The notes under the pieces were generated by a model. It worked only from the letters and a program-made list of their open reading frames with translations, searched no databases and was not told the DNA's origin. Both the position numbers and the translations under genes were made by a program. A DNA stretch of 64,000 nucleotides, taken from contig NZ_JACICA010000006.1 of the NCBI RefSeq assembly GCF_014195585.1, positions 62,001-126,000 on the forward strand, written 5' to 3'. This stretch comes from Alloprevotella rava (GTDB taxonomy: Bacteria; Bacteroidota; Bacteroidia; Bacteroidales; Bacteroidaceae). This document shows, in pieces, positions 35,905-44,367 of this stretch; positions within the stretch are counted from its first letter, which is position 1; every line of letters begins with the position of its first letter.

Positions 35905-36963
35905 ATGAAAGAAGCTCTACTTTTATATATCAACGCTTTTACTTATTGCAGCTTCCTCTTAGCACTTTGCTACACACTCTATATTGCTAATAAGGACAAA
36001 CTTCAAAAGGACAATCAAATACCTGTTCTTTTTATCTTTGCCATACTGGTTTTCTATATAGGAACATTTCCTTACAAGGGATTAGGAGGAGACCGTGAAC
36101 TCTACGCACAAGGTTTTCTACAGGCCACAGAATGGAAAGCAAATCGTGACGTACTATTTATGGCCTATAACTACTTCTGCCGAAAAATTATGGGGCTTGA
36201 TTTGTGGCTTTCCTTAACGGGTTTTCTCTACGTCCTGGGCATCTATCAACTGAGTCGCAAGAAATGTAAGGTAGAGTCTACAGCTCTCTTTGTTGGCTAC
36301 ATCACATTCCTTTTCTTCAGTGCATATGCTGTCAACACTATGCGAGCTGGTTTAGCTGCATCACTTTTATTATACGCGTTAGTTTGGCGAGATTCTAACA
36401 AACCCATATATTTTTCTCTTCTCTTCTGCGCCACTCAGATACACTCTTCTATGTGGCTTCCAGTCTTGGCATTAGTTCTATCACTTTATTATAAAAACAC
36501 AAAAGTATATTTCTACTTTTGGCTTCTCTGCATTCCCTTGTCTTACTTTGCTGGAAGCTATTTCCAACAACTTGCGCAACCTTTGGTGACTGACTTCACT
36601 CAGCTAAACATCAAGGGGTATCTCATTGAAAAAGATAAGATGTATAAATCTGGATTTCGATTCGACTTTATCATATACAGTCTGATTCCAGCCCTTCTTG
36701 CCTATTACTATATCTACAAGAAAAAAGTTAAGGATTCTTTTTATACCAACATCATTAATACCTATCTGATAGCTAACGGAATCTGGATATTGGTGATTCG
36801 AGCAAACTTCTCTGATCGCTTCGGGTACCTTTCATGGATTTTCATCCCACTCCTATTGCTCTATCCCGTTCTCAACTACAAACTCTGGCCAAAGCAACAA
36901 CAGAAAATAGGCGGGATAATTCTGCTACAAGCACTCTTTACCTTCTTTATCAACATCCGATAG
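35905..36963 (+). CDS. EpsG-family (Wzy-like) polysaccharide polymerase
   Basis: The 352-residue integral membrane protein has about ten hydrophobic segments. The EpsG-type features are GTFPYKGLGGDRELYAQGF after the first segments, the VNTMRAGLAASLLLYAL motif, and a large loop before the last helices containing NFSDRFGYLSWI. In a Wzx/Wzy system it would polymerise repeat units on the periplasmic face. It is 7 bp from the preceding glycosyltransferase and 2 bp from the next gene. A second EpsG-like gene is at 61372, in line with two separate glycans. Confidence 0.85.
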   Translation: MKEALLLYINAFTYCSFLLALCYTLYIANKDKLQKDNQIPVLFIFAILVFYIGTFPYKGLGGDRELYAQGFLQATEWKANRDVLFMAYNYFCRKIMGLDLWLSLTGFLYVLGIYQLSRKKCKVESTALFVGYITFLFFSAYAVNTMRAGLAASLLLYALVWRDSNKPIYFSLLFCATQIHSSMWLPVLALVLSLYYKNTKVYFYFWLLCIPLSYFAGSYFQQLAQPLVTDFTQLNIKGYLIEKDKMYKSGFRFDFIIYSLIPALLAYYYIYKKKVKDSFYTNIINTYLIANGIWILVIRANFSDRFGYLSWIFIPLLLLYPVLNYKLWPKQQQKIGGIILLQALFTFFINIR

Positions 36964-36965
36964 CC

Positions 36966-37850
36966 ATGAACCAACCCTCTATAACAATTGTAACCCCAAC
37001 TTACAACCGGGCACACACGTTGCCTCAGCTCTACGATAGTCTCTGCCAACAAACGAACCAGAACTTCGACTGGCTCATTATCGATGATGGCAGCAATGAT
37101 AACACTAAAGAGTTATGCCAGGAGTTTGCAGGGCAAAACTTCAAGGTGCAATATATCTACAAAGACAATGGCGGAAAACACACCGCTCTCAATCTTGCCA
37201 TTGATATTGTCACAACAGAGTTGTTCTTCATCGTTGATAGCGATGATTTTCTTACTGTGGATGCCATACAAACTATTCTCAACGATTGGGAAACCATAAA
37301 AGATAAAGACCTCTGCGGTATTTCATACCTTCGTGGATATTCCGCAGACGCTGTTATCGGCGACAAACACCCCAAAGATCATGTTATAGACAACTTCAAT
37401 CAAGTTCGATTCAATCAACACATTGACGGCGATAAAGCAGAAGTATGGGTAACTGAATGCTTAAAAGAATATAGATTTCCGGTTTTTGAAGGAGAACGAT
37501 TTATGGGAGAGAGTTGGATGTGGGCGCAATTAGCCTTCAAACGAGACATGCTGATGGTCAACAAAATCATCTACATTACCGAATATCTCGAAGGAGGGCT
37601 TTCGCGCTCAGGCAGGACTTTGCGAATCAAATGTCCGCAAGGAGGAATTGAAAATGCAATCATAGGTATGAATCCTGTATTCAATATAAGCATTAGGATA
37701 AAACACGCCTTGCTCTTCATTGCCTATAGCTTCTTTGCCCATAAAAGGTTCTCTGACATATTGAAGCCTCCCTACAAAAAACTTATCGGGCTATTGCTTC
37801 CTGCAGGATGGCTGCTTTATAAATATTGGGACAAGAGATTTGCCAACTAA
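36966..37850 (+). CDS. Glycosyltransferase family 2
   Basis: This is a cytoplasmic GT-A enzyme. The product is 294 residues from the ATG at 36966, two bases after the polymerase stop. Longer versions of the frame run into that gene. Motifs are ITIVTPTYNRAHTLPQLYDS at the N-terminus, IDDGSNDNT, the acceptor-side KDNGGKHTALNLAID, and the metal-binding DSDDF (about residue 96). The C-terminus has weak hydrophobic stretches. It ends this transcription block. A 489-bp spacer with a hairpin terminator and an octamer array follows. Confidence 0.92.
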   Translation: MNQPSITIVTPTYNRAHTLPQLYDSLCQQTNQNFDWLIIDDGSNDNTKELCQEFAGQNFKVQYIYKDNGGKHTALNLAIDIVTTELFFIVDSDDFLTVDAIQTILNDWETIKDKDLCGISYLRGYSADAVIGDKHPKDHVIDNFNQVRFNQHIDGDKAEVWVTECLKEYRFPVFEGERFMGESWMWAQLAFKRDMLMVNKIIYITEYLEGGLSRSGRTLRIKCPQGGIENAIIGMNPVFNISIRIKHALLFIAYSFFAHKRFSDILKPPYKKLIGLLLPAGWLLYKYWDKRFAN

Positions 37851-38072
37851 TCAATAAGGTTTTTCAAAAAGAAGAAAATGAAAAAAGCCTTTTGAGAAAC
37901 TTTCTTTCCTTTTCTTTGACAATGGGTTTTCTCATTCTGGAAATGAACATTACAAAGAATTAAAAGAAAAAGTTCTTGAATAGAACTGAAAAATATTATT
38001 CTCTTGAAGCGTAGCATTGTTTTCGACTGAAAATTAACAAAAGAAGGAGGATTTTGCATAAAATCAGCGGCC

Positions 38073-38099
38073 AACACGTGCCCGATAGCACGTGTTTTT
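38073..38099 (+). terminator. Hairpin terminator
   Basis: AACACGTGC (38073-38081) pairs perfectly with GCACGTGTT (38088-38096) and is followed by a T run. It lies 220 bp after the GT2 gene. Nothing coding is evident in 37851-38072. Confidence 0.75.
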
Positions 38100-38170
38100 C
38101 TTTATTCTGTCAGCTGATACAATAAGGCTGTCAGCTGACATCCTTATTGTGTTCGTAAATATCCTTATTG
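38100..38170. repeat. 21-bp-lattice octamer array 6
   Basis: Octamers start at 38100 (CTTTATTC), 38120 (reverse), 38142 and 38163. The anchor base pair lies at 38103, 38124, 38145 and 38166. The array begins in the tail of the hairpin terminator. Confidence 0.85.
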
Positions 38171-38339
38171 TATTTCCAGTTTCTCAAGAAGAAAATAAGA
38201 CTCCACCCCAAGAAGGGACAAATTGTCCTATTCTTATGATGCTTCAAAATGGCGTTCGTTTTGATCGCTGGAAAAGAAATTGATTTTGAAGCCACTCTCG
38301 AAGCCGTAGACTGCGAATAATTTTTCCAAAATCAACCTC

Positions 38340-39404
38340 ATGCAAGTAATCATTGATCCTCGATTGAGATTCAATTATGCCTCTTGGTATTTATTAGGCA
38401 TATACAAAGTATTTGGAAAGCAAAATATCTCTTTCGATGTCAAACCATTTACGTCCATCTCTTATCATTCCGTTAGAGACTACAATAGTGGATTTGCTTT
38501 TATCGTTCAGAATGAAGATAGAGTTAAAAAAATCTTTATAGATACTGAAGACCAAGCCATTATTTTTAAAGACAGATATGAATGGTGCGACATATATGGA
38601 ATGGTTAATCCAACTTCCCAACAAGTACGCGACTATCCCAAGCTCACTGCCATTGGGCCACAATTTGGTATCAGTTTAGCATCATGGGCAGGAACAATCA
38701 AACACTGTATCAACTTAATCCTGAAAGGTGGGATACATACTGATTTACCCCTAAAGTTATATATCCGGGATTGTCTATACTCTAAAATTCGAAGGAGACC
38801 TCTTCGATTGTATACACAGCCCCATGAAGTAACAAAAAATTATATCTTTCACGCCAGCACCTTATGGTATGGCTCACATGAAGTAAATTATACAAACAGA
38901 TTTCGAGGGGAGTTTCTCAAAGCCGCTCATAAGGCAGGATTGAAAATAGAAGGAGGTTTTTATTATTTAGATACTCCCGATGTGGTTCAACAAATGCCAG
39001 ATTATCCCAAATATAAAGAAGAATACAAGGACTTTCTATACAATAAAAGATTGTCTATGGACGATTACATAAAGAAAACTTTGGAGAGCGTCGTTGTATT
39101 CAACACCCCATCTGTTTGCTCGTGTCATGGATGGAAATTAGGAGAGTATCTCTGTATGGGTAAGGCCATTATTTCCACACCCTTAACAAGAGAATTGCCT
39201 TTTCCTTTAGAGCATGGAGAAAATATCCACTTTGTTTCCTCTACAGAAGAACTGTACGATGCCATTGTTAAAATCAATACCGACGAGGCATATCGAAACA
39301 AATTAGAAAAAGGAGCAAAACACTACTATATGCAATGGCTTGCTCCCGAGAAAGTGATAGAAAGATTATTCTCCAAGGTAACAGAACATAATAAAAATAA
39401 GTAA
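38340..39404 (+). CDS. Probable GT-B glycosyltransferase, family not recognised
   Basis: I do not recognise this 354-residue protein with certainty. The C-terminal part looks like the nucleotide-sugar lobe of a GT-B glycosyltransferase: VVVFNTPSVCSCHGWKLGEY, MGKAIISTPLTRELP, and LEHGENIHFVSSTEELYDAI. The N-terminal half, starting IIDPRLRFNYASWYLLGIYK, has no motif I can name. There is no signal peptide or membrane segment. It lies 2 bp before a GT4 gene in a row of glycosyltransferases, so sugar transfer is the likely role. Confidence 0.65.
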   Translation: MQVIIDPRLRFNYASWYLLGIYKVFGKQNISFDVKPFTSISYHSVRDYNSGFAFIVQNEDRVKKIFIDTEDQAIIFKDRYEWCDIYGMVNPTSQQVRDYPKLTAIGPQFGISLASWAGTIKHCINLILKGGIHTDLPLKLYIRDCLYSKIRRRPLRLYTQPHEVTKNYIFHASTLWYGSHEVNYTNRFRGEFLKAAHKAGLKIEGGFYYLDTPDVVQQMPDYPKYKEEYKDFLYNKRLSMDDYIKKTLESVVVFNTPSVCSCHGWKLGEYLCMGKAIISTPLTRELPFPLEHGENIHFVSSTEELYDAIVKINTDEAYRNKLEKGAKHYYMQWLAPEKVIERLFSKVTEHNKNK

Positions 39405-39406
39405 TT

Positions 39407-40474
39407 ATGAAAATCCTGCAAGTTATCACCTCGCTGTTGCCTGGCGGAGCGGAAAAGATCGTTACAGACCTTAGTTTAGGCCTAAAAGCTCGCTCCCATG
39501 AAGTAGACATTGCAGTGTTCGAGGGGAGCGACACACCCTTTAAACAAAGACTGGAACAAAACGACTGCAGAGTTTTCTATTTAGGCCACTCTTTCTATTC
39601 TCCGCTCAACATACCTGCCCTCAGACGCATGGTTGCTGACTACGACATCGTACATTCTCACAACTCATCGCCTCAGCTCTTCACGGCTATTGCTGCTTAC
39701 GGAAAGAACATCCCCATTGTCACGACAGAGCATAATACAACTAACCGAAAACGACAGCACAAACTTTTAGCGTTTGTTGACCGCTGTATGTACAAACACT
39801 ACACACATATTGTTTGTATTAGTCCTCTTACCCACACATTGCTCTTGCAACATCTCGGTTCTTGCTCAACCCCTTGTTCTGTTATTCCAAATGGCATCGA
39901 CGTAGCCTCTTTCCACGAAGCCAGCGGTAACAACATCTCACGAGATCCAAATAAAACAATCATCACAGAAGTAGCTGGTTTTCGCCCACAGAAAGATCAA
40001 GACACCCTACTACGAGCTTTGGCCTTACTCCCTACAAATCAATTTGAAGTGTGGCTGGTAGGCGATGGTGAACGCAGAGCTAAACTCGAAGAGTTGGTGC
40101 ACGAATTACATATAGAAAAAGCAGTAAAGTTTTGGGGCTTACGCGATGATATCCCGCAACTACTAAAAGCCTCCGATATTATCTGCATGAGTTCCCACTA
40201 CGAGGGGCTCTCACTTTCAAGTATCGAGGGAATGAGTGTCGGTCGTCCTTTCGTGGCCAGCGATGTGAACGGTTTACACGAAATAACAGAAGGAGCAGGC
40301 CTGCTCTTTCCTCATCAAGATGCTCAGGCCTTAGCCACTCTGCTCAGCCAATTAGCCAATGATCCTACGTTTGCTAACGACATAGCTCAGCGTTGCTACC
40401 AACGCGCATTACAATTCGACCTCCAGAAAATGGTCGATGCCTACGAAACGCTTTATCGCAATATTCTACAATAA
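39407..40474 (+). CDS. Glycosyltransferase, GT4-like
   Basis: The 355-residue GT-B enzyme begins ILQVITSLLPGGAEKIVTDL, the classic GT4 start. It has VHSHNSSPQLFTAI, then VTTEHNTTNRKRQH, then VIPNGIDVASF between the lobes. The donor site reads MSSHYEGLSLSSIEGMSVGR. It starts 2 bp after the preceding gene, so translation may be coupled. It would add one sugar to the repeat unit on the cytoplasmic side of the membrane. The specific sugar is unknown. Confidence 0.92.
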   Translation: MKILQVITSLLPGGAEKIVTDLSLGLKARSHEVDIAVFEGSDTPFKQRLEQNDCRVFYLGHSFYSPLNIPALRRMVADYDIVHSHNSSPQLFTAIAAYGKNIPIVTTEHNTTNRKRQHKLLAFVDRCMYKHYTHIVCISPLTHTLLLQHLGSCSTPCSVIPNGIDVASFHEASGNNISRDPNKTIITEVAGFRPQKDQDTLLRALALLPTNQFEVWLVGDGERRAKLEELVHELHIEKAVKFWGLRDDIPQLLKASDIICMSSHYEGLSLSSIEGMSVGRPFVASDVNGLHEITEGAGLLFPHQDAQALATLLSQLANDPTFANDIAQRCYQRALQFDLQKMVDAYETLYRNILQ

Positions 40475-40496
40475 AAAAGACTCGTTCCTATTCAAG

Positions 40497-41645
40497 ATGT
40501 CAAAACCTAAACTCCTACGCGTCACTACACACGACATCAGTCTCAACGGACTGCTGAAAGGACAACTCCGTTTTCTCAGTCAATACTTTGAGGTTGTCGG
40601 GGTGGCAGCAGATACGGGAGAGCTGCAAGAGGTGGCAAAGAGAGAAGGGATTCGCGTTATCGAAGTGCCCATGCATAGAGAGATTTCGCTCTGGGCGGAT
40701 CTTTCGTGTTTATGGACTTTGTGGCGGTTGTTCCGCAAAGAGCGACCAGATATTGTTCATGCCAATACGCCAAAAGGTTCATTACTCTCAATGATTGCTG
40801 CCTGGATGGCGAGAATTCCTGTCCGCATCTACACTGTCACAGGACTACGCTACCAAGGCGTGACAGGGAAATTCAGATGGCTACTGCAGTCTATGGAAAA
40901 GCTGACGTGCCGTTTTGCTACGGACGTAATCCCTGAAGGAAAAGGCGTCTTAAACGCGCTGAGAGAAGACGGTATCACCCAAAAACCTTTGGAAGTTGTC
41001 TTGAATGGCAATATAAATGGTGTGGACATCTCTTACTTTTCCGTTCAAGAATACCCTGCTAACAGAGCGCAGGCAAGAAGAGAACTGAACATTTCTCCCG
41101 ATGATTTCACGTTCGTCTTTATAGGCAGAATTGTGGCGGATAAGGGCATGAACGAATTAGCTTCTTGTATGCGACGCCTCAAAGGACGGTGCAAGCTAAT
41201 TCTTGTAGGTAGTTTTGAAAGCACGCTCGACCCACTGAAAGAAGATAATGAAGATTTCTTCAAAACTTCTCCTGACGTTCGGTTTGTGGGCTGGCAAACA
41301 GACATTCGTCCATACTTGATTGCCGCTGATGCCTTAGTTTTTCCTTCCTATCGCGAAGGCTTCCCCAATGTTGTATTACAAGCCGGCGCGATGGAATTAC
41401 CCGCCATCGTTACGGACATAAATGGGGCGAACGAGATCATCGTGGACGGGCAAAACGGCATTATCATTCCGCCGAAAGACGAGGAGGCGCTCTACAACGC
41501 AATGGTTTCTTTCATTGAAGAACCTCAACGCATTTCATCAATGACTGCTAAAGCGAGAGAAATGGTATGCACCCGCTTTTCTCAACAAGAGGTTTGGAAT
41601 GCGTTGCATGAAAGATATAAGAAAATGCTCCTCAATAACAAATAA
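40497..41645 (+). CDS. Glycosyltransferase, GT4-like (PglA/WbpT type)
   Basis: The product is 382 residues from the ATG at 40497. A longer frame from 40437 overlaps the previous gene. Motifs are LLRVTTHDISLNGLLKGQLR, the NTPKGSLLSMIAAWMARIPV segment, YTVTGLRYQGVTGKFRWLLQ, and the donor site FPSYREGFPNVVLQAGAMEL. The NTPKGSLL/TGLRY pattern recalls the GT4 enzymes that add the second sugar to a bacillosamine-type lipid carrier. This fits the phosphoglycosyltransferase and sugar-modifying genes that follow, but that specificity is an inference. Confidence 0.9.
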   Translation: MSKPKLLRVTTHDISLNGLLKGQLRFLSQYFEVVGVAADTGELQEVAKREGIRVIEVPMHREISLWADLSCLWTLWRLFRKERPDIVHANTPKGSLLSMIAAWMARIPVRIYTVTGLRYQGVTGKFRWLLQSMEKLTCRFATDVIPEGKGVLNALREDGITQKPLEVVLNGNINGVDISYFSVQEYPANRAQARRELNISPDDFTFVFIGRIVADKGMNELASCMRRLKGRCKLILVGSFESTLDPLKEDNEDFFKTSPDVRFVGWQTDIRPYLIAADALVFPSYREGFPNVVLQAGAMELPAIVTDINGANEIIVDGQNGIIIPPKDEEALYNAMVSFIEEPQRISSMTAKAREMVCTRFSQQEVWNALHERYKKMLLNNK

Positions 41646-41651
41646 AACGCT

Positions 41652-42248
41652 ATGCTCTACGCGCTTGCACATTTTTTGAGAGATAAAACGCCATGGGTCT
41701 GGGATTTGGTGAACTGGATCAATTCTTTCCTCTTCTCTATAAGATATGGGCAGAAACTCAAGGAGGTCGAAAAGTCGCTCCATCAAGAAAGGAATGAAAG
41801 CCTAAAAATTGTACGCCTCTCTGATGTTCCAACAGAGGACATGGTTCACTTCTTTCAACAGCAACCCGAAGAAGCGTTTCGATTCTTTAAGCCGCATGGA
41901 TTTACGGCAGATGCCATTCGTAAGCTTCAGCGCAATAAAGCTTTCTTAGGATACGTTCTCTTAGAAAAAGAAAGCGGACACATTGCCGGGTATTGCTTTA
42001 ATCGTAGTTTCTTCTTTGGTAAAGGATTTAGAGGCCGAATCGTAGATATAAATCATAGAGGCCAAGGGTTAGGCACTTGCATGAATAAGATTCTCAACGA
42101 AGTAGGTTTCGGAATCGGTCTTCGTCTTTTCGAAACAGTTTCTAAAGACAATATCGCATCCTATCGTTCTGCTCTTTCTGCCAGTAATGTTCGAGTTGTA
42201 AAAGAACTGGAAGACAACGACCTCTATCTTGAAATTCTTCCTAACTAA
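41652..42248 (+). CDS. GNAT-family acetyltransferase
   Basis: The 198-residue product has an N-terminal region of about 50 residues with a possible amphipathic or membrane-touching helix (VWDLVNWINSFLFSIRYG), then a GNAT domain with FLGYVLLEKESGHIAGYCF and the acetyl-CoA loop INHRGQGLGTCMNKIL (about residue 135). GNAT enzymes move an acetyl group from acetyl-CoA to an amine. The neighbours are a bacillosamine-type phosphoglycosyltransferase, a sugar aminotransferase and a UDP-sugar dehydratase. It may therefore N-acetylate the 4-amino sugar, a step done by an unrelated left-handed-helix enzyme in the Campylobacter pathway. Confidence 0.85.
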   Translation: MLYALAHFLRDKTPWVWDLVNWINSFLFSIRYGQKLKEVEKSLHQERNESLKIVRLSDVPTEDMVHFFQQQPEEAFRFFKPHGFTADAIRKLQRNKAFLGYVLLEKESGHIAGYCFNRSFFFGKGFRGRIVDINHRGQGLGTCMNKILNEVGFGIGLRLFETVSKDNIASYRSALSASNVRVVKELEDNDLYLEILPN

Positions 42249-42270
42249 TAAGTTTTCAATCTCTCCACCA

Positions 42271-42957
42271 ATGATATTAAAATACATCTTTGACCGATTG
42301 GTTTCGCTCATTGGTATGATATGCCTTTGCTGGCTCTATCTTCTCGTGGCCATACTCATCAAAGTGAAAATGCCTGGTCCGGTGCTGTTTGTACAGCAGC
42401 GGGTGGGACGCAACGGAAAGATATTCCGCTGCCACAAATTCCGATCAATGAGTGTCTCAAAAACATCGGCCACTGCTTCTAAGAACTCTACCCAAAGCTC
42501 TATTGCATCCGAAGAACAAAGCCGCATCACACCACTGGGAGAAAAGCTCCGGCGCTATAAGATTGATGAATTGCCCGAACTTTGGGACGTATTTATTGGA
42601 AAGATGAGTTTTGTGGGACCTCGACCAGATGTTCCTGGATACGCAGACCAGCTGACAGGCACCGATCGCGATGTGCTCCAACTCCGACCAGGAATCACAG
42701 GTCCTGCATCCCTCAAATATCGCAATGAGGAGGAGCTACTGGCTAATATCGCCGAAAGACTCAAACAAGAAGAAGTCCTCTGTATCAATGGCTTTGAAAT
42801 TCGTTCTGTTCAAGAGTATAACGATCGCATTATCTATCCCGATAAAATCCGACTCAACTACTACTATTTTCACCACTATAGTTTCATCCAAGACATACAA
42901 ATGATTGTCGCGACCGTCTTCGGAAAACAAATTGAGTATGCAGGAGAGAAAATCTGA
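42271..42957 (+). CDS. Small undecaprenyl-phosphate sugar transferase (PglC/WbaP-type)
   Basis: This monotopic phosphoglycosyltransferase starts glycan assembly by moving a sugar-1-phosphate to undecaprenyl phosphate. The product is 228 residues from the ATG at 42271. One N-terminal re-entrant hydrophobic helix (LVSLIGMICLCWLYLLVAIL) is followed by GPVLFVQQRVGRNGKIF, KFRSM, a Ser/Thr-rich loop, the catalytic-region LRRYKIDELPELWDVFIG, MSFVGPRPDVPGYADQL and LRPGITGPASL. It lacks the large N-terminal membrane domain of WbaP/WcaJ, as in PglC. It follows the GNAT gene by 22 bp. Confidence 0.93.
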   Translation: MILKYIFDRLVSLIGMICLCWLYLLVAILIKVKMPGPVLFVQQRVGRNGKIFRCHKFRSMSVSKTSATASKNSTQSSIASEEQSRITPLGEKLRRYKIDELPELWDVFIGKMSFVGPRPDVPGYADQLTGTDRDVLQLRPGITGPASLKYRNEEELLANIAERLKQEEVLCINGFEIRSVQEYNDRIIYPDKIRLNYYYFHHYSFIQDIQMIVATVFGKQIEYAGEKI

Positions 42958-43033
42958 AAGCTCATTACGCAATATAATCTTATCATATAATCTATCTCCC
43001 AATCCAACTATAACAAAAATCAACCATTAAGAT

Positions 43034-44272
43034 ATGAATAGAATCTACTTGTGCTTAGCTCACATGAGCGGCAACGAAATGCAGTATATCCAAGAGGCGT
43101 TTGACACCAACTGGGTCGTGCCTCTCGGCCCAAACGTGAACGGATTTGAGAAAGACCTCGAAACATACGTTGGACAGGACAAAAAGGTGGTGGCATTATC
43201 TGCAGGAACGGCTGCGGTTCATTTGTCGCTACTTGCCCTTGGAGTGACGGCTGGCGATGAAGTCATCTGCCAGAGTTTCACGTTCTGCGCGTCCAGTCAC
43301 CCTGTTACCTACTTGGGTGCAAAGCCCGTATTCATTGATTCGGAAAAGGAATCCTGGAATATGGACCCCGCCCTGCTCGAAGAGGCTATCAAAGACCGCA
43401 TGGCTAAAACGGGGCGCAAGCCGAAAGCCATCATCCCCGTCTATCTCTATGGAATGCCGGGCCGCATCGATGAGATTTTGGAAATTGCTCGCAAATACGA
43501 CATCCCTGTCGTTGAAGATGCTGCCGAGGGATTCGGCTCACGTTTCGACGGACAGGCAGTCGGCACTTTTGGAGAATACGGCGTGCTCTCCTTCAACGGT
43601 AACAAGATGATCACCACTTCAGGTGGAGGCGCGCTGATCTGCCCCACGGAAGAGGCTAAAAACCGCGTGATGTTCTTTGCCACCCAAGCGCGCGAAGCTT
43701 ACCCCTACTACCAACACGAAGAAATTGGCTACAACTATCGTATGTCAAACATCTGTGCGGGCATCGGGCGCGGACAGATGACCATATTGGATGAACACAT
43801 CAACCACCACAAGCACGTGGCTCAGCTCTACGCCGAACTCCTGCGTGATGTAGAGGGCATTGATGTACACTTGAATCCTAACAATCGCTACGACTCAAAC
43901 TATTGGCTGAGCACCATTACTATTTCTCCCGACCTCCATATCAAAGGAGAAGAAGAAGCCTACAAGACGGCAGTTGAAGGCGCTGTGGGCGGAGCAGCTG
44001 GCGTGGTTCACGCAGGAGGTTCGTTGCACACGGAACTAGAACCAAACCGCAACGTGGAAGCGCTGCGCGTATGGCTTGACAAGGCAGGTATAGAAAGTCG
44101 CCCACTTTGGAAACCGATGCACGCGCAACCTTGCTACAAAGATGCACCGCGCTATGTCAACGGCACATCTGACGAACTCTTCCGCGTAGGTATGTGCCTG
44201 CCCAGCGGCCCTTATGTTTCGGACGACGATGTCCGCCGCATTGTCGAAACCATCAAAGCTGCCATTCTTTAA
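43034..44272 (+). CDS. DegT/DnrJ/EryC1-family sugar aminotransferase (PglE-like)
   Basis: This PLP enzyme converts a UDP-4-keto-6-deoxy sugar to the 4-amino sugar with glutamate. The 412-residue product has VVALSAGTAAVHLSLLALGV, GDEVICQSFTFCASSHPVTY, VEDAAEGFGSRFDGQAVGTF and the PLP-lysine motif LSFNGNKMITTSGGG (Lys191). As recalled, the start MNRIYLCLAHMSGNEMQYIQ is typical of PglE-like enzymes. With the dehydratase at 44368, the GNAT at 41652 and the transferase at 42271 it forms a bacillosamine-type set. No clear promoter is visible in the 76-bp upstream spacer. Confidence 0.93.
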   Translation: MNRIYLCLAHMSGNEMQYIQEAFDTNWVVPLGPNVNGFEKDLETYVGQDKKVVALSAGTAAVHLSLLALGVTAGDEVICQSFTFCASSHPVTYLGAKPVFIDSEKESWNMDPALLEEAIKDRMAKTGRKPKAIIPVYLYGMPGRIDEILEIARKYDIPVVEDAAEGFGSRFDGQAVGTFGEYGVLSFNGNKMITTSGGGALICPTEEAKNRVMFFATQAREAYPYYQHEEIGYNYRMSNICAGIGRGQMTILDEHINHHKHVAQLYAELLRDVEGIDVHLNPNNRYDSNYWLSTITISPDLHIKGEEEAYKTAVEGAVGGAAGVVHAGGSLHTELEPNRNVEALRVWLDKAGIESRPLWKPMHAQPCYKDAPRYVNGTSDELFRVGMCLPSGPYVSDDDVRRIVETIKAAIL

Positions 44273-44367
44273 TTCCTCTAAGAAAGTCAGACAGAATTGA
44301 CCTCTCAAGGAGACTTTCTGGCTGAGAAAATATCTATCCTTTGTAACCTATCTTTTTTACCATTCCT

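Noticed and set aside
38249-38320. A 23-codon open frame (MAFVLIAGKEIDFEATLEAV) before the 38340 gene
   Set aside because: It is too short to judge and has no promoter or family; it may be a gene fragment.
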